DNA from: Lichtheimia corymbifera B2541
Lineage: Eukaryota > Mucoromycota > Mucoromycetes > Mucorales > Lichtheimiaceae
Length of the DNA stretch: 14,290 nucleotides
Direction of reading: 5' to 3'
Assembly: GCA_000697475.1 (NCBI GenBank)
Contig: JNEU01000788.1
Span: 1-14,290, forward strand
Shown: in pieces, positions 1 to 7,551 of the stretch
How positions within the stretch are numbered: the stretch's first letter is position 1
How the letters are laid out: the number at the start of each line of letters is the position of its first letter
Notes under the pieces: generated by a model
Database searches by the model: none
Seen by the model: only the letters and a program-made list of their open reading frames with translations
What the model was told of the DNA's origin: nothing
Made by a program: the position numbers and the translations under genes

Positions 1-104
1 CAATGCTTGAGCATGAAAAAAGAATCCTTAACCGTGAACAATAAATCATGGACCTTTAACTTTTTATCATTAGGGGGACTTTCATCTCGGAAATCCTGTA
101 AGTA
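1..104 (-). repeat. Tail of dispersed repeat fused to the 3' side of the first Gag gene
   Basis: Read on the minus strand, about 100 nt overlapping the end of the Gag gene match two other places. The part from GGATTTCCGAG through AAAAAGTTAAAG matches 8037-8078 and, more weakly, the end of repeat copy A (about 2660-2680 read in reverse). The part at 1-50 matches 8501-8560 and carries the same roughly 22-bp periodicity (a CACGGTTAAG / CATGCTCAAG alternation). So what follows Gag here is not obviously pol. Either Gag is cut by this repeat, or the repeat derives from the inside of this element family. The first is slightly more economical because Gag shows no similarity to repeats A-C further upstream. 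Confidence 0.6.
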
Positions 105-1994
105 TTTCGTCACTGATGTGAGGATTATGTTTGTTTGCCATTCTGGCATGCTTACATTGAGGGGCTTTGTGCATTACTTCATCTTCTGAAGGAGCACCAT
201 CTTCATCTTCATCACCATATAATTGGCGTTCAGAAGCCGGCGTCAAATCCTCTTCTTGATCGCGCGAGTAGAAAGCATTGCGTATCACACGACCAGACGA
301 TTGCTGCAACGCTTGACGCTCAGCATTGATAACGGCATCTTGATTGATTACCGCTTCGCTGTAGGCGTTGCGTTGTCGTTGGGCTTTTGATGCCTTGTTG
401 CCACGTTTGGCTGCCTTGTTGGCCTTGTCGACAATACGATTGGCCGAACGTTGATAACGCTGACCATTATGGCCATTGTTATGGCGGTGAGAGGACGAGC
501 CAGAGTGTTGAGAATTATTGCCTTTGTAAGACGCAGGCTTGTGGTTGGGTTTGAAGGGCTTCTTCTTGTAGTAGGGGCAGTTGTGTTCACTGCCGAATTG
601 CACCAGGATACCACCGTAGTCACGACAACGCCAGCATGCGTTGGTAACCGGCTCTTCAGGCAAATCGGTATCATCATCTAAAGAAGTCTTTGCACGTACA
701 ACGCGGTTGGTTTGCTGCTCGAGCGATTTGCGTTTGTTGTTGCCACCAAGTTCTTCTTCGGGCACGTGCAGGCCTTCCATGTGATTGAAAACCTTGACCA
801 CATTATCAGGCCATTCACCTTGCATCGACAAAAATGCCTGTGCAGCCGTCCTAGCACTCATGCGCATGTTCATCAAGAAGATATCCAATAGCAGAGGATT
901 GTTCTCAGGTTGCTCTTCAGAGCCATGCAACACTGTTCTAAAACGACGAACAAAAGATTTAAGGGACTCGCCCTGCTGCTGCTTACAACGCAAAACATCC
1001 CGTCTTCTTTGACGTTTCTGGACTGGTGTGTCAAAAGTATTCAGGATCGTCTCGCGAACCTGTTGCCAAGTGTGCCATTTATGGCCTGCTGGTACCTCAA
1101 TCTGATCCAGCTCCCCTCTCAATTGCTGTATTTGAGAATCATCCATGGCGTACTCCACCCACTCACCCCAAAACGTCTCAATGTCATGATGACGAGCGCA
1201 AATCTCGAAGTTGGTAAGCCATTCCTTGGCTGAACTAAAGAGCTTGTTGTTCTTGCCCCTTTTAGCCCCATTGAGCTGGTTGCCAATGTTGAACATCGGT
1301 ATCTCACTGTCTTTAAGACCGCGAGGTTGCACATCCTCAGATGATCTCGTCAATCGGGATGGCTGGGATGACGCATCATCTCGTGACGCTTCAATGTCAG
1401 AGCCCTGGTCAAGAATCTCGTTCAAGACCTCACTGTTGGGGAATCTAGCCCTCATAAGAACCACACGCTTGCGCATGGTGATTAAGCACGACTCGTATTG
1501 AGCATGTGCCTCATCAATAGCCTTTTGGCTTGCTTCCTCATCCATCAACTGAAGCCATTGATCATAGATCTCATCAGCTTTGGCTTGCAGGTTCCTGGCA
1601 ATAGCCTCGGATTTTTGCTGGGCCGTGTTTGTTTGTTGTGGACCCTGCATTTGCTGCTGTGGCTGGGAAGCCTGTTGTTGTTGCTGCTGCTGCTGCTCCT
1701 GCTGCATAGCTTGCTGTTGCTGTTGCTGCACAGCTTGTTGCTGCTGTTGTTGCTGCAAAGCTTGCTGCTGCTGTTGCTGCTGTTGCCAAGCTTCTTGTTG
1801 CTGCTGCAAAGCTTGCTGCTGTTGCTGAAGTTGTGCAGCTTGCTGCTGTTGGAGCAACAATTGGTGCTGAATTTGCTGTTGAAGCAAATCGATTGTTTGT
1901 TCTTGATCGTTGGGAGGTGGGTTGTCCCATTCAGCCGTAAGGCCGGGAATGTTGTTGAATGGAATACCACCATCGTTGTCGTGGTCAACAATCA

Positions 1995-2031
<37 letters not shown>

Positions 2032-2043
2032 GGGAGTAGACAT
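82..2043 (-). CDS. Gag-like structural protein of an LTR retrotransposon (653 residues)
   Basis: An uninterrupted 653-residue frame starts with ATG 30 nt inside the putative 5' LTR (2073-2289). It opens with MSTP and 12 Asn, then a Gln-rich stretch at about residues 54-142, a probable coiled coil at about 145-200, and a capsid-like region at about 245-425. That region has the Trp and R-x-L-x-x-x-KQ-x-x-x-ES-x-x-x-FV-x-x-F pattern typical of retrotransposon Gag. Near residues 469-488 there is a zinc-binding-like cluster with Cys469, Cys472, His486 and Cys488. The spacing is wider than a normal CCHC knuckle. A basic, Asn/His/Ser/Lys-rich tail follows. The expected role is assembly of virus-like particles and RNA packaging in the cytoplasm. 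The N-terminus (MS-x-P-poly-Asn) and a VFSS/LFSS motif resemble the Gag starting at 13742, so the two elements are probably related. The C-terminal residues may belong to the dispersed repeat. Confidence 0.8.
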
Positions 2044-2052
2044 TTCGAAAAA

Positions 2053-2065
2053 GAGTATTCGCGTA
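2053..2065 (-). promoter_or_regulatory. Candidate self-priming primer-binding site of the minus-strand LTR element
   Basis: On the minus strand the LTR ends in CACA and is followed by a T-rich spacer of 7 nt, then TACGCGA (2065-2059). This is the exact complement of TCGCGTA in the LTR (2132-2126). Extending outward, GAGTATTCGCGTA on the plus strand here parallels the LTR's GAGTCTCGCGTA with one extra base. There is no TGG next to the LTR, as a tRNA primer site would normally show. Self-priming is inferred. Confidence 0.5.
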
Positions 2066-2072
2066 AAAAAGA

Positions 2073-2289
2073 TGTGCTGGTGTAGGTGTGTTTGTGTGTG
2101 TGTGTGTATTGGTAACGTTAGTGAGTACGCGAGACTCGGTAGGTGTTCTGAAAGTTTTATATAAACGAAAGATAGAACAAAGAATCATAAATCTAATCTG
2201 AGCTACACCTATACCAAGCACGTCGGAGATGTAGTGCCTGAACCACCACAAGAATACATCAGAATCAGATATCAAAGCCCAAATGGACA
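2073..2289 (-). mobile_element. Putative 5' LTR of the minus-strand LTR retrotransposon (about 217 bp)
   Basis: Read on the minus strand the segment runs from TGTCCATTTGGG to CCAGCACA. It would have TG...CA ends and a length close to the 206-210 bp LTR family elsewhere in the window. It lies 29 nt upstream of the Gag ATG and contains a TATA box, a GAGTCTC motif and a CA-rich U5, the same order as in the LTR at 13502. The inner end (2073) is well supported by comparison with the other element. The outer end (2289) is a guess, because the second LTR and the target duplication lie outside the window. A shorter LTR ending near 2256 (TGTATTC) is the main alternative. Confidence 0.55.
2126..2163 (-). 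promoter_or_regulatory. LTR promoter: TATA box and presumed transcript start motif
   Basis: On the minus strand TATATAAAA begins at 2163. The motif GAGTCTCGCGTA begins 26 nt downstream at 2137, the usual TATA-to-start distance. The same GAGTC motif sits 20-31 nt after an A/T box in the LTRs at 13502, 6267-6763 and 12514-12693. The transcript start is inferred, not shown. Confidence 0.55.
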
Positions 2290-2508
2290 ATACAATCCAT
2301 GCTTACCTCGCCAACATAGTACCTTGCCATCATCGTCGTCATTTTCATCACAGTTCCCAAGCGAAAAATGGAAATCAAAGGGATATTGCAGGCTTCCTTT
2401 GTGATGTCAAAGATGTATGGGACTTCATCACGCAACATTACCTTGGCAAGATAAAGGTAAACTATGCTTTTTTGCACCCTTGCCAGTAACATCATCGTCA
2501 TCCTCCAC
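2290..2508. other. Unassigned intergenic stretch
   Basis: No coding region or known element was recognised. A loose direct repeat is visible: a CCTTGCCA...CATCATCGTC pattern occurs near 2322 and again near 2480. This may be a degraded part of the dispersed repeat that follows. Confidence 0.4.
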
Positions 2509-2640
2509 GAAATAAAAAGCATCACCCACAATCCAAAAGGCGCTATCCATGAATCCAAAAGGCCCTACCCACGAATCCATATGTCATTAACCACGAAACC
2601 AAATGTCATTAGCCACGAAAAAAATAATCATCAACCCACG
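2509..2640. repeat. Degenerate 22-bp tandem repeat, about six units
   Basis: Six consecutive 22-bp units start at 2509, 2531, 2553, 2575, 2597 and 2619. Units 2 and 3 share ATCCAAAAGG, units 4 and 5 share ATGTCATTA, and four of the units end in CCACGA or CCATGA. Read on the minus strand it directly follows repeat copy A. Related arrays occur at 1-50 and 8505-8665. There are no spacers, so it is a minisatellite and not a CRISPR array. Confidence 0.75.
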
Positions 2641-2659
2641 CAACCATCATCCTTATGTT

Positions 2660-2863
2660 CTACTTCTTCTGGGAAATCCTATATAGCATTACGCTTACAG
2701 CATAGTAAAAACATAAACGTACCTGTATCTCTGAACTTTGCAATGAGCCATGGACTCTTTCATTGAACAAAGTTGCTCGGCTGGGTGTCGAATCTTGTGT
2801 GTTAGTTTCACGATCGAGGTCGCCAATCCTAGATTTCGCAATGCCACCACCAGCCAAACTGGG
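2660..2863 (-). repeat. Dispersed repeat, copy A
   Basis: Read on the minus strand this segment aligns with 7564-8060 (copy B, once the 262-bp insertion is removed) and 10430-10590 (copy C). Shared blocks include TTTGGCTGGT, CATTGCGAAATCTA, GTGAAACT, GAGCAA, CAAAGTTCAGA and GCTGTAAGCGT. A 48-bp block from GAGCAA onward has no gaps between A and B. A short peptide-like similarity (VKL-x-x-K-x-R) is visible in all copies in one frame, but stops and non-synonymous drift make coding unproven. I do not recognise the family. Confidence 0.65.
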
Positions 2864-3726
2864 TCTGGGGTCGACACCGAAGCCATCGTTATAATGTACG
2901 CCGTTTCTTTAAGGCTACCGCACCCAATGGGGTTTGGAGGATCAATCACTTTTTCCTCTCACTTCTTGACACTGGCCCCTCTACCCCCACCCAACTCAAC
3001 ATCACCTCTGACTTTTGCAACTTGGTATCACCTATCACTCGCTCTGGTCCCACGGTTGACAACTTCAAGCGTAAGGAATTCCGATACAGCTTTTTAACAC
3101 CTTTCCAAGCCTTACCCAGTGATTATCCTCGTGCAACTCCTGGTGCATGGCATCGGTTCTGGACTTCAGCACTTATTCCTCACCGTGCCACAACTGTCAT
3201 TTGGCGTCTCTTACACCATCGCATCTCTTCTCGTGAGCGTTTACATCGTATTATCCCTGCACTATGTCAATTCAATGCCTGCCTCCTTTGCGAAGGGAAT
3301 GTTGATGCCGTGATTGATACCACTGAAGCAGATAAACATTTCTTCTATGCTTGCCCTCATGTCCAAGAAGTATGGCGCATCCTTGCAACTCAGTTCTCTT
3401 TAAGCTCTTTGGTTCAGTGGGATCATATCTCTACTTTGACTCGAATGCCATCACAGCCAACTGCTGACACCCGTATCATAGGCACCACCATTATTGCCTG
3501 TGGTGTGCTCTCTATATGGAAAGCCTATTGGCAGTTCATTTATAACGACGAGCGATTCCAAGCACAAGCTGTTGCTAACAAGGCTGCAGCAACTATCCAT
3601 CAAATTGAACAAGAATGCAACCTCATAGCTAGAGATGTCTAATTGTTATCTTCCGTTTGTTTTTTTCCATGTATTTAAAAAAGCATCTATATTATGATGC
3701 CAATAAACACCATATACATACAAAAA
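2864..3726 (+). mobile_element. LINE-derived unit 1 (leader, ORF2 C-terminus, 3' tail)
   Basis: The unit starts with the leader TCTGGGGTCGAC (2864-2875), which opens every LINE unit in this window. It continues into the end of a LINE ORF2 and closes with a 3' UTR carrying AATAAA (3702-3707) and an A-run at 3722-3726. Endonuclease and reverse transcriptase core are absent, so this is a truncated or internally deleted non-LTR retrotransposon. On its left is repeat copy A in the opposite orientation. Confidence 0.7.
2876..3642 (+). pseudogene. C-terminal part of LINE ORF2 (reverse-transcriptase zinc-binding region)
   Basis: The frame is open from before 2864 to TAA at 3640-3642. It carries the post-RT module of LINE ORF2 (zf-RVT type): a VIWRLLHHRISSRERLHR helix followed by Cys-x2-Cys ... 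His-x4-Cys within CLLCEGN ... HFFYACPHVQEVW. The region is followed by helices near the end (WKAYWQF, QIEQECN). In an intact LINE this module helps bind RNA/DNA during target-primed reverse transcription. Here the catalytic domains are missing, so it cannot work alone. No stop interrupts it, which suggests moderate age. Confidence 0.75.
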
Positions 3727-3970
3727 TCTGGGGGTAGATGATGGCTCTTCCCGATAACCATCAGTTTTCCCCCCGGAAGAACAGCGTCCCAGCTAACCAC
3801 GGAAGTCTTTGGGCAACGTTGCAGCTCAAAACAAAGAATCTGTCTTCTTCTTTAAACCTCCAAATGTCATTTCATCCATAGATCTCTCACTTGCTGCTGA
3901 GAACCCCAATGCTCTCATTTACAAGATACAGACCCTTGAATTCTCTGGCGCCACCATCAGAAAGGCTGCT

Positions 3971-4291
3971 TGTTGTATCAAGCAATAAAAAGAATAGACA
4001 ATAAGTCAGTGATACAAAGATAATCGATCTATTTAAGATATGCTCAATACAAGGTATTTATATTCTATGGAGTGAAACTACAGCTGAGATAAGACGACGG
4101 TAGACGCACCATTCATGTGCGGTATTAGATCTGTTAGGCTGATAGATGAATGCTAGAGGTTTAGGATGTGTGTGTGAGATATCGGTGTTCCTGGTACCAA
4201 GTGGCAACCGATGTATAAGAGATATCATTTGTTCTTGTCTAAGACACACATGTTGGATATTATAGGTATGATGGATAGCCTGAATAAAACA
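3971..4291 (-). mobile_element. Solo LTR, 321 bp, target duplication CTGCT
   Basis: TGTTGTATCAAG...TGAATAAAACA is flanked by CTGCT at 3966-3970 and 4292-4296. Removing the LTR and one CTGCT gives a continuous ORF1 frame across the site (TIRKAARTAFPNDD). The minus orientation is preferred because a TATAAATA box then lies near the downstream third, as in an LTR promoter. It does not share sequence with the other LTRs here. There is no internal region, so it arose by LTR-LTR recombination. Superfamily is not determined. Confidence 0.88.
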
Positions 4292-4804
4292 CTGCTCGTA
4301 CTGCTTTCCCCAACGATGACGCTTGTGGTCTAATCATCAATCGCACCAAGCAACAGGTGTACGTCGAAATAGCTTTCAGAGAACGAAATATCATGGGACA
4401 TCATTATATGCACAAAACACCCATTACCCTTCCATCTAGCGATGTTATCAAACCCGTTCTCCCACGATCTCCTGGTTGGAATCTTGTTCGCTTACACTTG
4501 TCACACATTCCATTGCTTCCGGAACCTCAATTAATTCAAGTGCTCAAATCCGCACTCGCTCAATACGGTCATGCCATCGATGCTGGAATCTACAAAGAAC
4601 AAGGCTGGCTTACCGGTACCAGCTATGCTATCCTCAATGTCAACACCACTAACCACCATACCAAGCAAATCTCTCTCGTACTACTCCGCTCCCGTTATCG
4701 CATACTATCCCAGTCAACTTCGAAGATGGTTCCTTCCATTCGAAGATTTATGCTACATGGAACGCATGCCTCTTCATTGTCGATATTGTCATGCTGTTGG
4801 TCAC

Positions 4805-5014
4805 TGTGATATATGGAGATAGAGATAGAGTGTGTGTGTGTGTGTGTTGTGAGAGCAGAGAGAGAACTGGTAGCAGTAAAGTGTCCGTGAGACTCAATAA
4901 GAGAAAGAAAGACCCAGATTTATTTAGGGTGATTACCCGTGTGTATATAGATGAGATGATGCAATCATGCTGAGTGTGAATAAAGATGGTGGGCTAGGCC
5001 CTCAGAATACGACA
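4805..5014 (-). mobile_element. Solo LTR, 210 bp, same family as the LTR at 13502; target duplication GTCAC
   Basis: It is bounded by TG (4805) and CA (5014) and flanked by GTCAC at 4800-4804 and 5015-5019. Its reverse complement starts TGTCGTATTCTGAGGG and matches 13502 onward with only a handful of differences over the first 160 bp. A CA microsatellite of variable length and a different last 30-40 bp follow. Excision on paper restores the first zinc knuckle of LINE ORF1 (AVGHTRFTC). TAAATAAA and GAGTCTCACGGA (4895-4884 on the minus strand) are conserved. Confidence 0.92.
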
Positions 5015-5254
5015 GTCACACCCGTTTTACATGCCCAAATAAGCCTCAACCACGGTGCTATTACTGTCAAAATCTTGGTCACATCAAAACTAACTGTCCT
5101 GTTCGTCAAAACCTGCCCGATTCCCATGCTATGAAAGTATGGGATAGTACATAGGTACCATCTGCCCCTTTTTTTTTATCTTCAGGACCACTTTTTATTT
5201 TAGTAAATGCGTCCATCTATCCACGACGCGGAATAAAGCACCTTTTATAAAAAA

Positions 5255-5902
5255 TCTGGGGTCGACAATCTCAATAACTCGTGAATTCCATCACTGTATC
5301 ACGCAATGATGGGATCTATCCCACTCGTATGCTCGCGACCTGGTCAAAAATGCCTTTATATTGCCGTTATTGCCACCTTTCTGGTCACACTCGCCTCCAA
5401 TGCAAACAGAAATCCCAACCTCACTGATCACTTCTGTCAAGAAATTGGTCATGTTCGCAAAGAACGCCAAATTAGACAAGGCAAGAAACCTACCCCTGAA
5501 TCCACTGCATCGGATCAAGAAAACTGTAAACAAGATACGACCACCTCAATCTATACATATCGAACCCATAGCAAACGCCAGCGCAACTTCTCTCCATCTC
5601 TTTCTCCTCCTTTGAAATTCCCCTTAATCACTATCGCAAAAAAAAAAACAACAGTAACAGCCCGGCTACACCTTCTGCCTCACAGGTTCCACCAAGCCAG
5701 CAATTCCCTCTGTGTAATGACCAGCTACCTGACACAATCCGTGAAACGAATGATATGGATATGGTCACATAGTTTAGATGAAGAAGGCATGGATGGCACT
5801 TGAGTGCTGCCCATTTCCTTTTTTCAGTCCTCAGGACTTTATTTAGGTTTTTCAAATGCGTAGCTTATGTTGCGCATAATAAATACTATTTACACACAAA
5901 AA
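5255..5902 (+). mobile_element. LINE-derived unit 3 (short, ORF1 knuckle region and 3' UTR)
   Basis: Leader TCTGGGGTCGAC at 5255-5266 follows the A-run of unit 2. After about 35 nt the sequence jumps to the end of the RRM-like region and then the first CCHC knuckle, so most of ORF1 and all of ORF2 are deleted. The 3' UTR has the hairpin AGTCCTCAGGACT (5827-5839), AATAAA near 5879 and an A-run before 5903. Total length is about 650 bp. Confidence 0.65.
5297..5803 (+). pseudogene. Remnant of LINE ORF1 with zinc knuckles
   Basis: The frame reads ATWSKMPLYCRYCHLSGH and then TRLQC, a clean C-x2-C-x4-H-x4-C knuckle (about 5338-5408). The second knuckle continues in another frame as CQEIGHVRKER, where the final Cys is replaced by Arg and the leading Cys pair is damaged. 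A Ser/Thr/Lys-rich C-terminal tail follows. The frameshift between the knuckles and the lost cysteine mark it as non-functional. Confidence 0.65.
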
Positions 5903-5914
5903 TCTGGGGTCGAC

Positions 5915-6970
5915 ATGCTTCTTCCTGCTAAACCTACAAAATCTGCAGGTGGGAAACCACCTGGACAACCACAATCCTTTGCTTCAATAGCAGCATCCAA
6001 TATCAAAGAAATCACCACCATTTATGGCGATGGATTACACTATCACTGAGGATACTAAAGATGCCACCAAAATCCATGCCACTTGGGCACGAATGCCGCT
6101 TTACTGCAAATATTGCCACCTATCAGGTCATACAAAGCTGACTTGCCCAAACAAACCTTCGCCACGATGTTATCACTGCCAAAACCTTGGTCATCTTCAG
6201 AAACAATGCCCTCACCGTAACAACACGTTTCATCCAGCACCTGCACCAAAACCTACCATGCCTGTCTGAAATGCGCACAATAATAGAAGATAGAAGTGAT
6301 AAAGATGAAGATAAAAAGAGACGAAGAGAGAGTACAGTGAGACTCAATAATATGGTGATGATTTATTTCAATGATTGAGTGCGCTTATTTATATGTTTAA
6401 TGGATGATGGCGTAAGGGATGATATTTGGATTGATGTTGACGTGGCTTCCTGATTGAGTATTTGGATAAGTTGGAATACGCAGAGATAGTGGCACCCGTG
6501 TGTGGGTGTGACAAATGGATCATTTGTGTAAGCCGTGCGTGTAAATGGGCTGTAGTGGAGTAAGAGCCCTTTCTATGATAAAGTCAAAGTCCACATTCAT
6601 TGTTTGTTACCTCTTACCCTTATATGTGTGCCATCTCCTTATTGTGTGTGTGAACTACTCGGATGTGTGGATCCTTTACCCGAACATAAGATAGCCTTGA
6701 ATAAGGTATAGATCAACCGTTGTATGTATGATAGGAGTGAACGGTGTATATCGGTGCACGACACTGTCAACTGTCATCTCCAGAAATAAGAGACACTGTG
6801 TTGTCTCCCTACCACCTCCAACTCAAACGATACAACGAAAGCCCTACCATCTATTTCACCTTTAGATAACAACACAGTCTCATCACATACGCCCGATCTT
6901 CCACCCTCTTCGACTCCTTTAGATAAGATCAGAGATCACACTCACACCAACTGAAAGACCTGCTGACCAT
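5915..6970 (+). pseudogene. LINE ORF1 with RRM-like core deleted
   Basis: ATG at 5915 gives MLLPAKPTKSAGGKPPGQPQ and a short N-terminal segment. Near 6024 the sequence passes by frameshift and deletion to HATWARMPLYCKYCHLSGH. Two perfect knuckles follow: CKYCHLSGHTKLTC and CYHCQNLGHLQKQC. The C-terminal Pro/Ser/Thr-rich part is cut by the solo LTR at 6267 and resumes after 6764, with stops. The knuckles are the best preserved in the window. Confidence 0.7.
6267..6763 (-). mobile_element. Solo LTR, 497 bp, target duplication CTGTC
   Basis: TGAAATGCGC...GCACGACA lies between CTGTC at 6262-6266 and CTGTC at 6764-6768. On the minus strand it starts TGTCGTGCACC, like the TGTCGTGTCC of the LTR at 12514 and the TGTCGTATTC of the 210-bp family. 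It has AAATAAAT (6368-6361) followed 23 nt later by GAGTCTCACTGTA (6345-6333), the same arrangement as the other LTRs, but its U3 is much longer and different. It is a related but distinct family. Confidence 0.85.
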
Positions 6971-7157
6971 CATAACAGCTCCAACCGTAATTCTTCTGAA
7001 TCTGATCCACCTTGGGTGATGTTTCAATGGATGTAACCTAGGGTTACATTTTCTTTTCGGTCTTTGGGACCCTATTGATTTAGTCATAGAACCTCCACAT
7101 ATGCAGCTTTCATTCTAGTCGCATAATAAATATATTCTACACAAAAAAAAAAAAAGA

Positions 7158-7551
7158 TCTGCGGTGGACCAGACTTCATGGTTCTTCCTGCTATTCTGCA
7201 CTTCCCACCCAAAGGTGGTGGACCCCCTAATAAAAAAACCAACCTTTGGATCCATCGTTGCCTCTTCTCAAAACAATGAACAGTTATTCATATGGGGCAA
7301 ACAAAATGCTCCCAACTGCCTTGTTTATGAATTGACGAATATTAAAATCTCGGAAGCAGAGTTCCGACATGCTGCTTGGCAAACTTCCCCTATCACTGAC
7401 ATATGCGTCCATCTCATATATAAAGTGGTCGCCGTACTATTGCAGAAATTGGGTTCAATACTGAACAGCTTCAATCAAAACATGTTGACACATCTATCAA
7501 GCTTCCTGATTACGGTGTATAATAAGCACATTCTACAAAAAAAAAACAAGA
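7158..7551 (+). mobile_element. LINE-derived unit 5 (ORF1 N-terminal part and tail)
   Basis: The variant leader TCTGCGGTGGAC (7158-7169) follows the A-run of unit 4. ATG 7178 gives MVLPA, similar to MLLPA and MALPD in units 4 and 2. ORF1-like sequence with frameshifts (KKPTFGSIVASSQNN, later a GRRTIAEIGFNTEQL segment) runs to about 7510. The tail has TATAATAAGCACATTCTAC and an A-run, close to the tail of unit 4. No knuckles remain. Confidence 0.6.

Larger units (their letters stand above)
3741..5154 (+). pseudogene. LINE ORF1 (nucleic-acid-binding Gag-like protein), interrupted
   Basis: It starts MALPDNHQFSP just after the leader, with a frameshift within the first 35 codons. The central part (about 3960-4650) looks like an RRM-like fold (NLVRLHLSHIPLLPEP, then YKEQGW-x-TGTSYAIL). 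It ends with two CCHC knuckles: CRYCHAVGH (split by the LTR at 4805) plus TC, and CYYCQNLGHIKTNC, both C-x2-C-x4-H-x4-C. Stop is TAG at 5152-5154. ORF1 proteins coat the LINE RNA. Damage is visible as a frameshift near 4650, another around 4760, and the two LTR insertions; otherwise the frame is well kept. Confidence 0.75.
3727..5254 (+). mobile_element. LINE-derived unit 2 (ORF1 only, broken by two solo LTRs)
   Basis: The unit begins directly after the A-tail of unit 1 with the variant leader TCTGGGGGTAGATG and an ATG at 3741. It ends with AATAAA-type signal and an A-run at 5249-5254. When the solo LTRs at 3971-4291 and 4805-5014 (each with one 5-bp duplication) are removed, about 987 bp remain. 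They hold ORF1 from N-terminus to both zinc knuckles and then pass straight into the 3' UTR. ORF2 is absent, so this is a non-autonomous ORF1-only LINE derivative. Confidence 0.7.
5903..7157 (+). mobile_element. LINE-derived unit 4 (ORF1 with internal deletion, broken by a solo LTR)
   Basis: Leader TCTGGGGTCGAC (5903-5914) is followed at once by ATG 5915. The unit ends with a 3' UTR with hairpin GGTC-TTTGG-GACC (about 7059-7071), AATAAA (7125-7130) and a long A-run. Without the 497-bp solo LTR it is about 750 bp long. As in unit 3, the RRM-like centre of ORF1 and all of ORF2 are missing. Confidence 0.7.

Noticed and set aside
1..173. Minus-strand +1 frame after Gag, open to the window edge, looking like a frameshifted pol start
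   Set aside because: The same DNA matches a non-coding dispersed repeat and contains a 22-bp periodicity that cannot keep a reading frame; no protease or RT motif is seen.
1498..2085. Plus-strand Leu- and Cys-rich long frames opposite the first Gag
   Set aside because: They are antisense shadows of the Gln and Asn codon runs (CTG/TTG/TGC repeats) of Gag.
2509..2640. Regular 22-bp repeats as a CRISPR array
   Set aside because: Units are adjacent without spacers and drift gradually, as in a minisatellite; context is a eukaryotic transposon cluster.
2760..2860. tRNA- or SINE-like reading of repeat A (GGCTGG...CCAGCC, GATTCGAC)
   Set aside because: The acceptor-like pairing is not kept in copies B and C, no consistent A/B box spacing or T-stem exists.
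3022..3642. Independent gene starting at TTG 3022
   Set aside because: The frame is open well upstream and the product is the C-terminal module of a LINE ORF2, not a complete protein.
4826..4850. GT/CA microsatellites (also near 2092 and 13667) as separate features
   Set aside because: They lie within LTRs as part of U5 and vary in length between copies; they are not independent elements.
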